15,231 bases of DNA from an uncultured Burkholderiales bacterium (GTDB lineage: Bacteria; Pseudomonadota; Gammaproteobacteria; Burkholderiales; Burkholderiaceae_C): contig CAIYFE010000255.1 of the NCBI GenBank assembly GCA_903925445.1, forward strand, positions 1 to 15,231. Direction: 5' to 3'. The translations under genes and the position numbers were made by a program. Within the stretch, counting starts at the first letter, position 1. Every line of letters starts with the position of its first letter. The notes beneath the pieces are model-generated. The model ran no database searches. It saw only the letters and a program-made list of their open reading frames with translations, and was not told the DNA's origin. Below are positions 1 to 6,653 of the stretch, piece after piece.

Positions 1-174
1 TATTTGTTAGGCAAGCCACTGTTGGCGTCGTACAGCGCTTTCAGATCAGGTCACGCCATGAACAACAAGCTCTTGCGTGAACTGCTCAACCACCCCCAAG
101 CGTATGAGGTGGTGACTTTTGAGGACGAGCGTTTGGCTCCGCCCGGATTGGCGCAATTGGCGCCAGCTTGGTAA
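1..174 (+). CDS. C-terminal end of an unidentified protein (partial)
   Basis: The frame is open from the first base of the window and ends at TAA 172-174, giving the last 57 residues of a protein whose start lies outside. Codon choice (TTG, GCG, CTC, GAG, GTG) matches the real genes nearby, which favours a true coding end. The visible tail is soluble and mixed in charge (contains LLRELLNHPQAYEVVTFEDE and ends LAQLAPAW). I do not recognise the family. An internal ATG at 58-60 is in frame but has no convincing ribosome-binding site, so a short gene starting there is less likely. It converges on the bactofilin gene with only 12 bases between the two stops and no visible terminator. Confidence 0.55.
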   Translation, partial: YLLGKPLLASYSAFRSGHAMNNKLLRELLNHPQAYEVVTFEDERLAPPGLAQLAPAW

Positions 175-186
175 CGATCGCGGGGA

Positions 187-522
187 TCAAACCTGCTTCA
201 TATTGCCTTTGAAGCTGCCACCGCGTTCAATTTCAATTTCACCATAGTCGATCTCGCCCGTCACGCGGCCTGACGAGTGGATCGTCAGCAAGCTGTGGCA
301 TTTCACGATTTCGTTGAGTTGGCCATGGACTTCAATTTTTTCGGCAGTCGTGGTGCCGGTGATGACGCCAGTGTTGCCAATTTGAACCTCGCTCGCAGTC
401 AACTCACCCGAGAAGTTCCCGCTGATGATGGCTTTGTTGGGCACGCTGATGCTGCCTGTAAAGCTCACGCCTGTACCGATAAAAAGGTTGTTAACGCCGC
501 CGCTGGTGGTGAGTTCGCTCAT
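187..522 (-). CDS. Bactofilin (polymer-forming cytoskeletal protein, DUF583)
   Basis: This 111-residue protein has the bactofilin pattern: a short flexible N-terminus (MSELTTSGGVNNLFIGTGVS), then a repetitive beta-rich core with regularly spaced Gly, Ile and Val (ISGNFSGELTASEVQIG, GVITGTTTAEKIEVHGQL, GRVTGEIDYGEIEIERGG) as expected for a right-handed beta-helix. Bactofilins self-assemble without nucleotide into filaments, usually at the inner face of the membrane, and commonly scaffold peptidoglycan enzymes or help set cell shape. There is no transmembrane segment, and the length is normal for a small bactofilin. ATG is at 522-520 with only a weak purine-rich stretch upstream. The gene is separated from ruvC by about 120 bases of AT-rich DNA, so it is probably transcribed alone. 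Its nearness to mtgA and rodA fits a wall-related role, but the partner is not shown by the sequence. Confidence 0.9.
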   Translation of the reverse strand: MSELTTSGGVNNLFIGTGVSFTGSISVPNKAIISGNFSGELTASEVQIGNTGVITGTTTAEKIEVHGQLNEIVKCHSLLTIHSSGRVTGEIDYGEIEIERGGSFKGNMKQV

Positions 523-581
523 GATGGTTGTTTCTTTGGGTTGCAGGATTTACGAAGATATAACCCTGTATAACTGGTCGA

Positions 582-610
582 ATTATAGATTTTGGCAAAT
601 AAGTAATTAA
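582..610 (-). promoter_or_regulatory. Candidate sigma-70 promoter of the bactofilin gene
   Basis: Read on the minus strand, 587-582 is a perfect TATAAT -10 hexamer. Seventeen bases upstream, 610-605 reads TTAATT, a weak -35 (3 of 6), embedded in an AT-rich block that could act as an UP-like element. Transcription would begin near 575, giving a 5' untranslated region of about 50 bases before the ATG at 522. The -10 match is seen in the sequence; promoter activity is inferred. Confidence 0.45.
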
Positions 611-619
611 TTTAATATT

Positions 620-631
620 CGCCAATTGGCG
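620..631. repeat. Perfect 12-base palindrome between ruvC and bactofilin genes
   Basis: CGCCAATTGGCG is a perfect inverted repeat with no spacer. It lies 11 bases past the ruvC stop and about 10 bases upstream of the putative -35 of the bactofilin promoter. The flanks match partly (AT at 617-618 and at 633-634). It lacks a loop of useful size beyond AATT and has no T-run after it, so it looks more like a dimeric protein-binding site than a terminator. The binding protein is unknown. Confidence 0.35.
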
Positions 632-641
632 TATTTGTGGT

Positions 642-1190
642 TTATCGACTACGTCCAGCCCGGTACATGCCACTGGTTTTTCGCTGTAAGTCAGTGGCTG
701 CTGCCAATTTCGCCATGGCGTGGCCTGCATGCGCATGGGTAATGGCCAGTCCAAGCGCATCGGCTGCGTCAGGTCCTGGCAGCGCGGGCAGGTTGAGCAA
801 ACGCTTGACCATTTCTTGAACTTGTGGCTTTTTTGCCAAACCGTGGCCTGCAACCGCTTGCTTCATTTGCAACGCGGTGTATTCCGCCACGGCCAAATCA
901 CAGCTGACCAAAGCGGTCAGACATGCGCCTCGGGCTTGCCCCAACAACAAGGTGGCTTGTGGGTTGACGTTGACAAACACAATTTCGACAGCTGCAGACT
1001 CGGGTTGGTAGCGCTGGACAACTTCTCGAATGCCGTCATAGAGCACTTTGAGCCGTTGCGGCAAATTGCCTTGTACTTGTTTGTCGGTGCGGATGGTGCC
1101 GCTGGCCACATAGCGAAGTGTTGCGCCTTCTTTGTCCACCACGCCAAAGCCAGTGGTTCGCAAGCCGGGGTCAATGCCAAGAATTCGCAT
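642..1190 (-). CDS. ruvC: Crossover junction endodeoxyribonuclease RuvC
   Basis: RuvC is the dimeric Holliday junction resolvase that makes symmetric nicks in recombination intermediates with RuvAB. The 182 residues fit the family length. The N-terminal GIDPGLRTTGFGVV carries catalytic Asp7; AVEIVF carries the second acidic residue, Glu69; GPDAADALGLAITHAH carries the last two, Asp141 and Asp144. The conserved VNPQATLLLGQARGA and KKPQVQEMVKRLL segments are present. The residue after Glu69 is Ile rather than the Gln I recall from many homologues, which is mild and not clearly functional. The start ATG (1190-1188) lies 5 bases after the mtgA stop with no strong Shine-Dalgarno sequence, so translation is probably coupled to mtgA. 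ruvA and ruvB are not in the window. Confidence 0.97.
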   Translation of the reverse strand: MRILGIDPGLRTTGFGVVDKEGATLRYVASGTIRTDKQVQGNLPQRLKVLYDGIREVVQRYQPESAAVEIVFVNVNPQATLLLGQARGACLTALVSCDLAVAEYTALQMKQAVAGHGLAKKPQVQEMVKRLLNLPALPGPDAADALGLAITHAHAGHAMAKLAAATDLQRKTSGMYRAGRSR

Positions 1191-1195
1191 CGGGT

Positions 1196-1912
1196 TCAGG
1201 GCAGTTGCGCGTTACCCATGCGCGCGACGATGGTGTCGGTGCGGCTGAGCAAATAGTCAGAACGCGGGAGTTTTTCGAAATATTTCGGACGCGGCAGCAT
1301 GACCGCCAAACGTGCGGCTTCCCAGCTGCTCAGTTGTGCGGCGGGTTTGCCAAAGTAGTGCAGGGCCGCGGCTTGAGCACCAAACACGCCTTCGCCCCAT
1401 TCGACGTTGTTGAGGTAAATCTCAAGAATGCGTTTTTTGTCCAACAAGGCTTCGAGCATGAGCGTTAAAACAAACTCTTGCCCTTTGCGCAACATCGTGC
1501 GTTCGCCAGACAGAAACAAGTTTTTAGCCAGTTGTTGCGTGATGGTGGAGCCGCCGACCACTTTGGGTGGCGCTTTGCGTTGCGATTTGTTGGCTTGCTG
1601 CTCGGCTTTTGTATTTTTCTCCCAAGCTTTTTCAATCGCATCCCATTGCACGCCGTCATGTTGGGCAAAGATGTCATCTTCAGAGGCAATCACCGCGCGT
1701 TTGAGTGCGTCAGAGATCTTGTCGTACGCCACCCAATCTTGTCGCCAACGCAAACTGTCTTTGGTGTGAACCAGGCGCCAAGCCTCAGAGCGTTGAAAGC
1801 TGGAGGACTCGGGAGCCAGCCATGCCATGCAAGCAATGTGGGCAAGAAAGAAAAGCTGCAGACTCAACCACGCTATGCCCATCAACACCAACCAACGCGT
1901 GAGGGGTTTCAT
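1196..1912 (-). CDS. mtgA: Monofunctional biosynthetic peptidoglycan glycosyltransferase MtgA
   Basis: This is a GT51-family inner-membrane enzyme that polymerises lipid II into glycan strands without a transpeptidase domain. One transmembrane helix lies near residues 7-32 (WLVLMGIAWLSLQLFFLAHI), followed by the periplasmic catalytic domain. Family motifs are all visible: the catalytic Glu in ASEDDIFAQHDG (Glu78), GGSTITQQLAKNLFL (about 120-134), and KKRILEIYLNNVEWG (about 159-173). The length of 238 residues is typical of the single-domain enzyme. An insert of charged residues (about 98-118, KNTKAEQQANKSQRKAPPK) precedes the GGSTITQQ motif. The start ATG overlaps the stop of the upstream TonB-like gene by four bases (ATGA, 1909-1912), implying coupled translation. 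Confidence 0.97.
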   Translation of the reverse strand: MKPLTRWLVLMGIAWLSLQLFFLAHIACMAWLAPESSSFQRSEAWRLVHTKDSLRWRQDWVAYDKISDALKRAVIASEDDIFAQHDGVQWDAIEKAWEKNTKAEQQANKSQRKAPPKVVGGSTITQQLAKNLFLSGERTMLRKGQEFVLTLMLEALLDKKRILEIYLNNVEWGEGVFGAQAAALHYFGKPAAQLSSWEAARLAVMLPRPKYFEKLPRSDYLLSRTDTIVARMGNAQLP

Positions 1913-2772
1913 GGCGACTCCTCGGTCGCAGCTCCGGTGTGCAGGGCGTTGTCGCGGCTGAACACAAAGCGCGAGACCACCACCAGTTGGTCTGCTTGGC
2001 GACGCATTTCAGGGCTGAAGGCGCCGTAAGGACCTGCGCCAGCTGCAATGGCTTGCGCGCGTCGATCCAAGTCAGCTTGACCCGAGGAGCGAACCACCTC
2101 GGCGCTGATGACTTGACCATCGCTGGCCACGGTGATGATCATGGTCAACTCGCCGTACAACTTGCGCCCGCTCGATTCGGGAAAGTATTGCGTACCGCGC
2201 GATTCGACTTTGCGCCGCAAAGCGTCGTAGTACATGGCGTAGACCACTTCACGGGTGGCTGGGCTGATGTAGTGTCTGCGCGGGCGTGTGTTTTCTTGGT
2301 TGATGCGCTCTTCGATGGAGCCGAGCAACTTCAGAAGTTGACGGCGTTTTTGCTCGACTTCTTCGCTGGATTCGTTGGGCTTTTTGGGTTGAGGCGGCGG
2401 CAGCTGCGCCAGCAACTGTTTGACTTGCGCCAGCAAGACCGACTGCTGCTTTTGCATGACTTCGATTTTGCGCTGCAGGGTCTCGGTGCTCTCGCCCGCA
2501 TCGGTGGTGGCCGAGCTGGGCAAGGGCGAGGCAGTGAAGCCCGCTTTGAGCTCACCGCCGCCCGACAGTTGCGTTTGCGCCAGCGCTTGTGCCTTGTCGG
2601 GCGTGTCGTCTTTGGCGCGGGTGTTGACCAAAATCACATCCAAGGGCGAGTCTTTGAAGATGCGATCAAACTTGTCAGGCGCTGCAATCTTGAGCATCAA
2701 CAAGCTGGCATGAAGCGCCAGCGAGATGCCAAGTGCCCATTGCAGTTTTGAGATGCGCCTGAGCCAACTCAC
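1909..2772 (-). CDS. TonB-like protein with N-terminal membrane anchor and C-terminal TonB domain
   Basis: This 287-residue protein has the TonB layout. A membrane anchor lies at about residues 11-29 (contains the TonB-like ISLALHASLL). A periplasmic linker follows, with a predicted coiled-coil (about 98-125, TLQRKIEVMQKQQSVLLAQV) and a short proline stretch (PPPQPKKP). The C-terminal domain (about 180-275) contains GELTMIITVASDGQVISAEV, a signature strand of TonB-type domains. Such proteins transmit proton-motive energy from ExbBD to outer-membrane receptors, but no exbB, exbD or receptor gene is in the window, so the partner is unknown. The start is GTG at 2772-2770, overlapping the RNase stop by four bases (GTGA). 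It sits in a coupled operon with rnb-like and mtgA genes, which may point to an envelope role other than siderophore uptake. Confidence 0.85.
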   Translation of the reverse strand: MSWLRRISKLQWALGISLALHASLLMLKIAAPDKFDRIFKDSPLDVILVNTRAKDDTPDKAQALAQTQLSGGGELKAGFTASPLPSSATTDAGESTETLQRKIEVMQKQQSVLLAQVKQLLAQLPPPQPKKPNESSEEVEQKRRQLLKLLGSIEERINQENTRPRRHYISPATREVVYAMYYDALRRKVESRGTQYFPESSGRKLYGELTMIITVASDGQVISAEVVRSSGQADLDRRAQAIAAGAGPYGAFSPEMRRQADQLVVVSRFVFSRDNALHTGAATEESP

Positions 2773-4823
2773 GCCGAGGTCTCCTCGCCTTGTGCTTCGT
2801 TCACATCCACCGCAATGGACAAAGGCCCGGCAGGGGTGTCGTCCTCGTCGTCGGTGGCATCGGCTGCTGTGTCTTGGCTGTCTTGCAAGATTTGAAGCAA
2901 GGTGGCGCTGACGTCCAAGCTGATGTCGTCGATGGCGCTCAAGCGCAACAAGACACGCGCGCCTTTGGGCAAATCGCCGCCATTGAGGATGGGCAAAACC
3001 AAAGGCAGCGCATCAGCGCGTGCCAAAGCGGGTTGCCCCGGAAAAACTTTGAAGACGCTGGCTTGCAACTCTTGGATGTTGTGCTGCTTGAGGTATTGCA
3101 AGGTCCAAAACCGCTCCATGCTGGCTTGGTAACCGTTGTAAGCCGTGTAGGCGCCGTCAAATGCAGAAATGATGGAAAACAGTTCTGCATCTTTGGGCTT
3201 GAAAGGCGCCACCAATGCTGCGGCGTTGCCGTGCTTGGCACAAGCAATGATTTGCCATTGGTTGACCAAGTCGGTGTAGCGACGCAGCGGCGAAGTGCTC
3301 CACGCATAGCTGGGCACACCAATGCCGGCATGCGGCAAAGCTTTGGTGCCCATGCGAACTTTCACGCCGGGCAGCAAGCTGGCTTGGCTGCGGTAGATGC
3401 CAGGAACACCAAGCGCGTTGAGCCAGTTGCCCCATGTGCTGTTGGCCAAAATCATGGCTTCGGCCACCATCAAATCCAGCGGTGCGCCGCGTTGGCGGGT
3501 GGTGATTTCAACGCTTTCTTGACCGCTGGGTTCTGCGCCATCGTTGCCTTGCAGGCGAAAGTTGTAGTCGGGTCGGTTGAAGTTTTCAGGTTTGCCTCGC
3601 ACCACTTCGCGCTGGGCTTTGAGGTGTTGGGCCAACCGAAACAAAAAAGCCAATTCGGCGCGAGGCATGGCGGGCAAAGCCGTGCCGACGGGGTGTTCGA
3701 AGTTGGCGTCTTCCAACCACGCGGTGGTGACGATGGCATCCAATTGGTCGTGGCGCAAGTTGGCGGCAATGGGCACACGCTCCAAGCGTGTTTCGCTGCT
3801 TTGTTGGGTCAAGCTGGCTTCGTCAAACGACACATACAGCGACACGGCAGGGCAGTCGCGGCCTTCTTGCAAGGTGTAGGTTTGCACCACTTCATCGGGC
3901 AGCATGGTGATTTTGTAACCCGGCATGTAAACCGTTGACAGGCGTTGACGCCCCAGCGCATCGATGGCGCTGCCCGGTGTCAGCGCCAAGCCGGGCGCGG
4001 CAATGTGAATGCCCAAGGTGACGGTGCCGCTGCCCAGGCCTTGCACGGACAAGGCGTCGTCGATTTCGGTGGTTTGCGAGTCATCGATGGAATAGGCCTT
4101 GACGTTGGCCAGTGGCAAATCGTCTGTGATGGCGGGTGCTTGCATGGGCGCAAAGCCTGTGCCTTTGGGGAAGTTGTCCAACAAAAACCGTTGCCAATGA
4201 AACTGATAAGCCGAGCTGATCGCCCCGGCTTTTTGCAACAAGGCCAGCGGCGCGGTTTGTGTGTTGCGAGCTGCTTCGACCACGGCTTTGTATTCGGGCG
4301 CGTTCTTGTCTGGTTTGAACAAGATTTTGTACAGCTGCGCCTGAATGGGCTCGGGGCATTGGCCTTGCGCCAGGGCTTGCGCCCAAGATTCAATTTGCGC
4401 TTGGACTTGTTTTTTCTTTTCAATCGCTGCCAAGGCTTGCGCAATGATGTCGGCCGAGGCTTTTTTGAATCGCCCCTTGCCTGCGCGCCTGAAGTAGTGA
4501 GGCGCTTCGTACAAACGCAGCAAGGCCGCGGTTTGTTCGGTCAAACTGGCTTGCGCGCTGAAGTACTCGCGCGCCAGATCGGCGAATCCAAATTCGTCTT
4601 CGGGGGCGAACTCCCAAGCGAGGTCGAGCTCGATGGTCGCGCTCAAAGCGGTGGCCTCGCGCATCAACTCAGCGGGCTGGGGTTTGTCAAACTTGAGCAG
4701 CAAGTGGGCGGCCTTGACTTTGACGCGCTTGCCAGAGTCCAGTTCAATTTGCGCCGAGCTCTCGGCCTCGGACATCAGGCGTCCGGTCTGGAACTTGCCA
4801 GCTTCTTCAAACAGTGCATACAT
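2769..4823 (-). CDS. RNase II/RNase R-family 3'-5' exoribonuclease (RNB domain)
   Basis: This 684-residue protein is a processive, metal-dependent RNA exonuclease of the RNB family, acting in the cytoplasm on unstructured RNA. The RNB active-site motif is at about residues 246-257 (SIDDSQTTEIDDALSV). The central stretch STVYMPGYKITMLPDEVVQ and the late catalytic motif STSPLRRYTDLVNQW (about 508-522) also match. In the acidic cluster, the position equal to E. coli RNase II Asp207 is Glu here. The C-terminus ends in an acidic tail after a degenerate S1-like region. It is slightly longer than E. coli RNase II (644). The ATG at 4823-4821 has no Shine-Dalgarno sequence; GACAAT lies 7 bases before it. 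It follows the esterase gene by 17 bases and overlaps the TonB-like gene by 4. RNase II versus RNase R cannot be settled by eye. Confidence 0.92.
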   Translation of the reverse strand: MYALFEEAGKFQTGRLMSEAESSAQIELDSGKRVKVKAAHLLLKFDKPQPAELMREATALSATIELDLAWEFAPEDEFGFADLAREYFSAQASLTEQTAALLRLYEAPHYFRRAGKGRFKKASADIIAQALAAIEKKKQVQAQIESWAQALAQGQCPEPIQAQLYKILFKPDKNAPEYKAVVEAARNTQTAPLALLQKAGAISSAYQFHWQRFLLDNFPKGTGFAPMQAPAITDDLPLANVKAYSIDDSQTTEIDDALSVQGLGSGTVTLGIHIAAPGLALTPGSAIDALGRQRLSTVYMPGYKITMLPDEVVQTYTLQEGRDCPAVSLYVSFDEASLTQQSSETRLERVPIAANLRHDQLDAIVTTAWLEDANFEHPVGTALPAMPRAELAFLFRLAQHLKAQREVVRGKPENFNRPDYNFRLQGNDGAEPSGQESVEITTRQRGAPLDLMVAEAMILANSTWGNWLNALGVPGIYRSQASLLPGVKVRMGTKALPHAGIGVPSYAWSTSPLRRYTDLVNQWQIIACAKHGNAAALVAPFKPKDAELFSIISAFDGAYTAYNGYQASMERFWTLQYLKQHNIQELQASVFKVFPGQPALARADALPLVLPILNGGDLPKGARVLLRLSAIDDISLDVSATLLQILQDSQDTAADATDDEDDTPAGPLSIAVDVNEAQGEETSA

Positions 4824-4840
4824 GGGCGCAATTGTCCCAC

Positions 4841-5446
4841 TTACCGAAGACCCAAAAATGCCAGCACTTGGGGCAGGTGGCGCTCAAAATCGCTCAAAGC
4901 ATGATCGCCGCCTTCTAGCAGCTGCAGTTGGGTGTCGCGGTAGCGATGCGCCATTTCGCGCCAGTCCAGCACTTCGTCGCCTTGGGCGACCAAGGCCAAG
5001 TAGTTGTGAGGCTGGCGCAGCCGGCCTGCATCCAGCGCATGCAATTCATCCACGTACTCAGGTGAAAAGAAAAAGCGGGTGTTGGGATCGTGCCACGCGA
5101 CTTGCTCGCCAATGTGTCGCGCCAAGTCGCGTGCGGGAAAGACCGCCGGGTTGATCACCACGGCTCGCCAACCCCGCTGCTCTGCCAACCAAGTGGCGTA
5201 AAAGCCGCCCAAGGAAGAGCCGATCACCGCCGACGATTGGGCTGGCCAGTCTTGTGTCAAGGTGTGAATCAAAGTCGCAGCCGCTTGCGGGGAGGGCGGC
5301 AACTGCGGGCAGCACCATTGCACGTGCGCAAATCGCTCCTGCATGAGCGACGCCATGTGTTGCGCCTTGGTGGATTTCGGCGACGAACGAAAACCATGCA
5401 AATACAACAAATGGGTGATGGGTTGCGGCGCGTTGGGTGCGGTCAT
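4841..5446 (-). CDS. YqiA/YcfP-family alpha/beta-hydrolase (esterase)
   Basis: This 201-residue cytoplasmic hydrolase has the compact YqiA fold signature. The oxyanion-side motif YLHGFRSSPKSTKAQ is near the N-terminus (15-29), the nucleophile elbow is GSSLGG with Ser78, an acidic candidate lies in AQGDEVLDW (Asp157 or Asp161), and His182 is in EGGDHALSDF. E. coli YqiA shows weak esterase activity on acyl-CoA and short esters; the natural substrate is unknown. I chose the ATG at 5446-5444. An in-frame TTG at 5452 would add only two residues. There is no clear Shine-Dalgarno sequence, but TAGCAT lies 6 bases before the ATG. It is the first gene of the minus-strand operon and diverges from rodA across 45 bases. 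Confidence 0.88.
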   Translation of the reverse strand: MTAPNAPQPITHLLYLHGFRSSPKSTKAQHMASLMQERFAHVQWCCPQLPPSPQAAATLIHTLTQDWPAQSSAVIGSSLGGFYATWLAEQRGWRAVVINPAVFPARDLARHIGEQVAWHDPNTRFFFSPEYVDELHALDAGRLRQPHNYLALVAQGDEVLDWREMAHRYRDTQLQLLEGGDHALSDFERHLPQVLAFLGLR

Positions 5447-5452
5447 TGGCAA

Positions 5453-5458
5453 ATGCTA
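5453..5458 (-). promoter_or_regulatory. Possible -10 element just upstream of the yqiA-like start
   Basis: On the minus strand 5458-5453 reads TAGCAT (4 of 6 to TATAAT), and six bases separate it from the ATG at 5446. No good -35 is visible. It would give a leaderless or nearly leaderless transcript. Weak alone, it is listed because the same arrangement recurs at other starts in this window. Confidence 0.25.
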
Positions 5459-5477
5459 GCAGCCTGCCCAGAGCGGA

Positions 5478-5483
5478 GATAAT
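5478..5483 (+). promoter_or_regulatory. Possible -10 element just upstream of rodA
   Basis: GATAAT (5 of 6 to TATAAT) ends eight bases before the rodA ATG at 5492. The predicted transcription start would fall at about 5490-5492, making the mRNA leaderless or nearly so. No convincing -35 lies 16-18 bases upstream. A GGAG at 5475-5478 overlaps the hexamer but is 13 bases from the ATG, far for a Shine-Dalgarno sequence. Confidence 0.35.
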
Positions 5484-5491
5484 CGCTGGTT

Positions 5492-6646
5492 ATGGCCACG
5501 GTTATCCACGCTCCTCATTTCATCCATCGTTTGCGTCCTTTGCTCAAAGGGTTTGATGGTCCTTTGGCGCTGGGAGTTGCCATGTTGGCGTTTGCTGGCT
5601 TGTTGATCATGTACTCGTCGGGCTTTGCAAATGGCGAGCGGTTTTTTGATCATGGGCGCAACATGTTGATTGCCGCTGGCATCATGTTTTTTGTGGCGCA
5701 AATTCCGCCGCAACGTTTGATGGCGTTTGCGGTGCCGCTTTACACCGTCGGCTTGGCTTTGTTGGTCGCTGTGGCTTTGTTTGGATTGACCAAAAAAGGC
5801 GCCCAGCGTTGGTTGAATGTGGGCGTCATCATTCAGCCCAGCGAGATCATGAAAATTGCCATGCCCTTGATGCTGGCTTGGTGGTTTCAAAAACGAGAAG
5901 GCCAGCTCAGAACCTTGGATTTTTTTGTGGCGGGCATGTTGCTCATCGTGCCCTTGGCCTTGATCGCCAAGCAGCCCGATTTGGGCACAGCCATCTTGGT
6001 GCTCTCAGCGGGCATGGCTGTGATTTTCTTTGCAGGCTTGAGCTGGTATTTGATTGTTCCGCCCATCGTGTTGGGATTGATTGGCGTGGCCTTGGTGGTG
6101 ATTTTTGAGCCCACGCTTTGTGCCGATGGCTTTCGCTGGCCGCTCTTGCACGACTACCAGCAGCAACGCATTTGCACCTTGCTCGACCCCACGCGAGACC
6201 CTTTGGGCAAAGGCTTTCACATCATCCAAGGCATGATTGCCATTGGTTCGGGCGGCTTTTGGGGCAAGGGCTTCATGCAAGGCACGCAAACGCATTTGGA
6301 CTTCATCCCTGAGCGCACCACCGATTTTGTCTTTGCTGCCTATGCCGAGGAATTTGGCTTGGTAGGCAATTTGTTGCTGATTGCCGGCTTCATCTTCTTG
6401 ATCTTGCGTGGCTTGGCGATTGCTGTGGAAGGCCCGACCCTGTTTGCCCGCTTGTTGGCAGGCAGCGTGGCCTTGAGCTTTTTTGTCTACTCGTTTGTCA
6501 ACATGGGCATGGTCAGTGGCATCTTGCCGGTGGTGGGCGTGCCCTTGCCGTTCATCAGCTACGGCGGCACGGCGATGGTCACCTTGGGTTTGGGCTTGGG
6601 GATATTGATGTCCATTGCCAAGGCCAAACAGTTGGTGCAGTCATAA
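5492..6646 (+). CDS. rodA: Rod shape-determining protein RodA (SEDS peptidoglycan glycosyltransferase)
   Basis: RodA polymerises lipid II during cell elongation, working with the class B transpeptidase PBP2 in the inner membrane. The 384 residues form about ten hydrophobic helices. SEDS signatures are clear: KGAQRWLNVGVIIQPSEIMK, KQPDLGTAILVLSAGMA, ERTTDFVFAAYAEEFGL with the catalytic-site Asp278, and the C-terminal NMGMVSGILPVVGVPLPFIS followed by YGGT. The lack of a FtsW-type extension and the ILPVVGVPLPFIS motif point to RodA rather than FtsW. In many proteobacteria rodA sits beside mrdA and mreBCD; here it is flanked by a divergent esterase gene and by tldD 7 bases downstream, so it is away from its usual partners. 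Translation probably starts at the first ATG, preceded by GATAAT rather than a well-placed Shine-Dalgarno sequence. Confidence 0.95.
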   Translation: MATVIHAPHFIHRLRPLLKGFDGPLALGVAMLAFAGLLIMYSSGFANGERFFDHGRNMLIAAGIMFFVAQIPPQRLMAFAVPLYTVGLALLVAVALFGLTKKGAQRWLNVGVIIQPSEIMKIAMPLMLAWWFQKREGQLRTLDFFVAGMLLIVPLALIAKQPDLGTAILVLSAGMAVIFFAGLSWYLIVPPIVLGLIGVALVVIFEPTLCADGFRWPLLHDYQQQRICTLLDPTRDPLGKGFHIIQGMIAIGSGGFWGKGFMQGTQTHLDFIPERTTDFVFAAYAEEFGLVGNLLLIAGFIFLILRGLAIAVEGPTLFARLLAGSVALSFFVYSFVNMGMVSGILPVVGVPLPFISYGGTAMVTLGLGLGILMSIAKAKQLVQS

Positions 6647-6653
6647 TCTGCCA

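Noticed and set aside
176..188. GATC-GCGGG-GATC inverted repeat between the convergent stops
   Set aside because: A four-base arm with no T-run is too weak for a terminator and is expected by chance.
620..631. Palindrome as an intrinsic terminator of ruvC
   Set aside because: Only four G-C pairs with an AATT loop, and no T-run follows on the minus strand.
2400..2436. Short direct repeats (GCGCCAGCAA) in the TonB-like gene
   Set aside because: They encode the repeating Leu/Ala/Gln pattern of the coiled-coil and do not extend as a repeat array.
1939..2751. Plus-strand open frame (270 codons) opposite the TonB-like gene
   Set aside because: Same codon-bias shadow effect; the product is low-complexity (Gln/Leu/Arg-rich) and mirrors the coiled-coil codons of the true gene.
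2790..3938. Long plus-strand open frame (382 codons) opposite the RNB gene
   Set aside because: It is a shadow frame created by the codon bias of the RNB gene; its translation has no recognisable domain, and the minus-strand frame has full RNase motifs.
6615..6653. TTG-initiated 13-codon extension of tldD into rodA
   Set aside because: The extension overlaps the rodA end, is not TldD-like, and the ATG at 6654 gives the normal family length.
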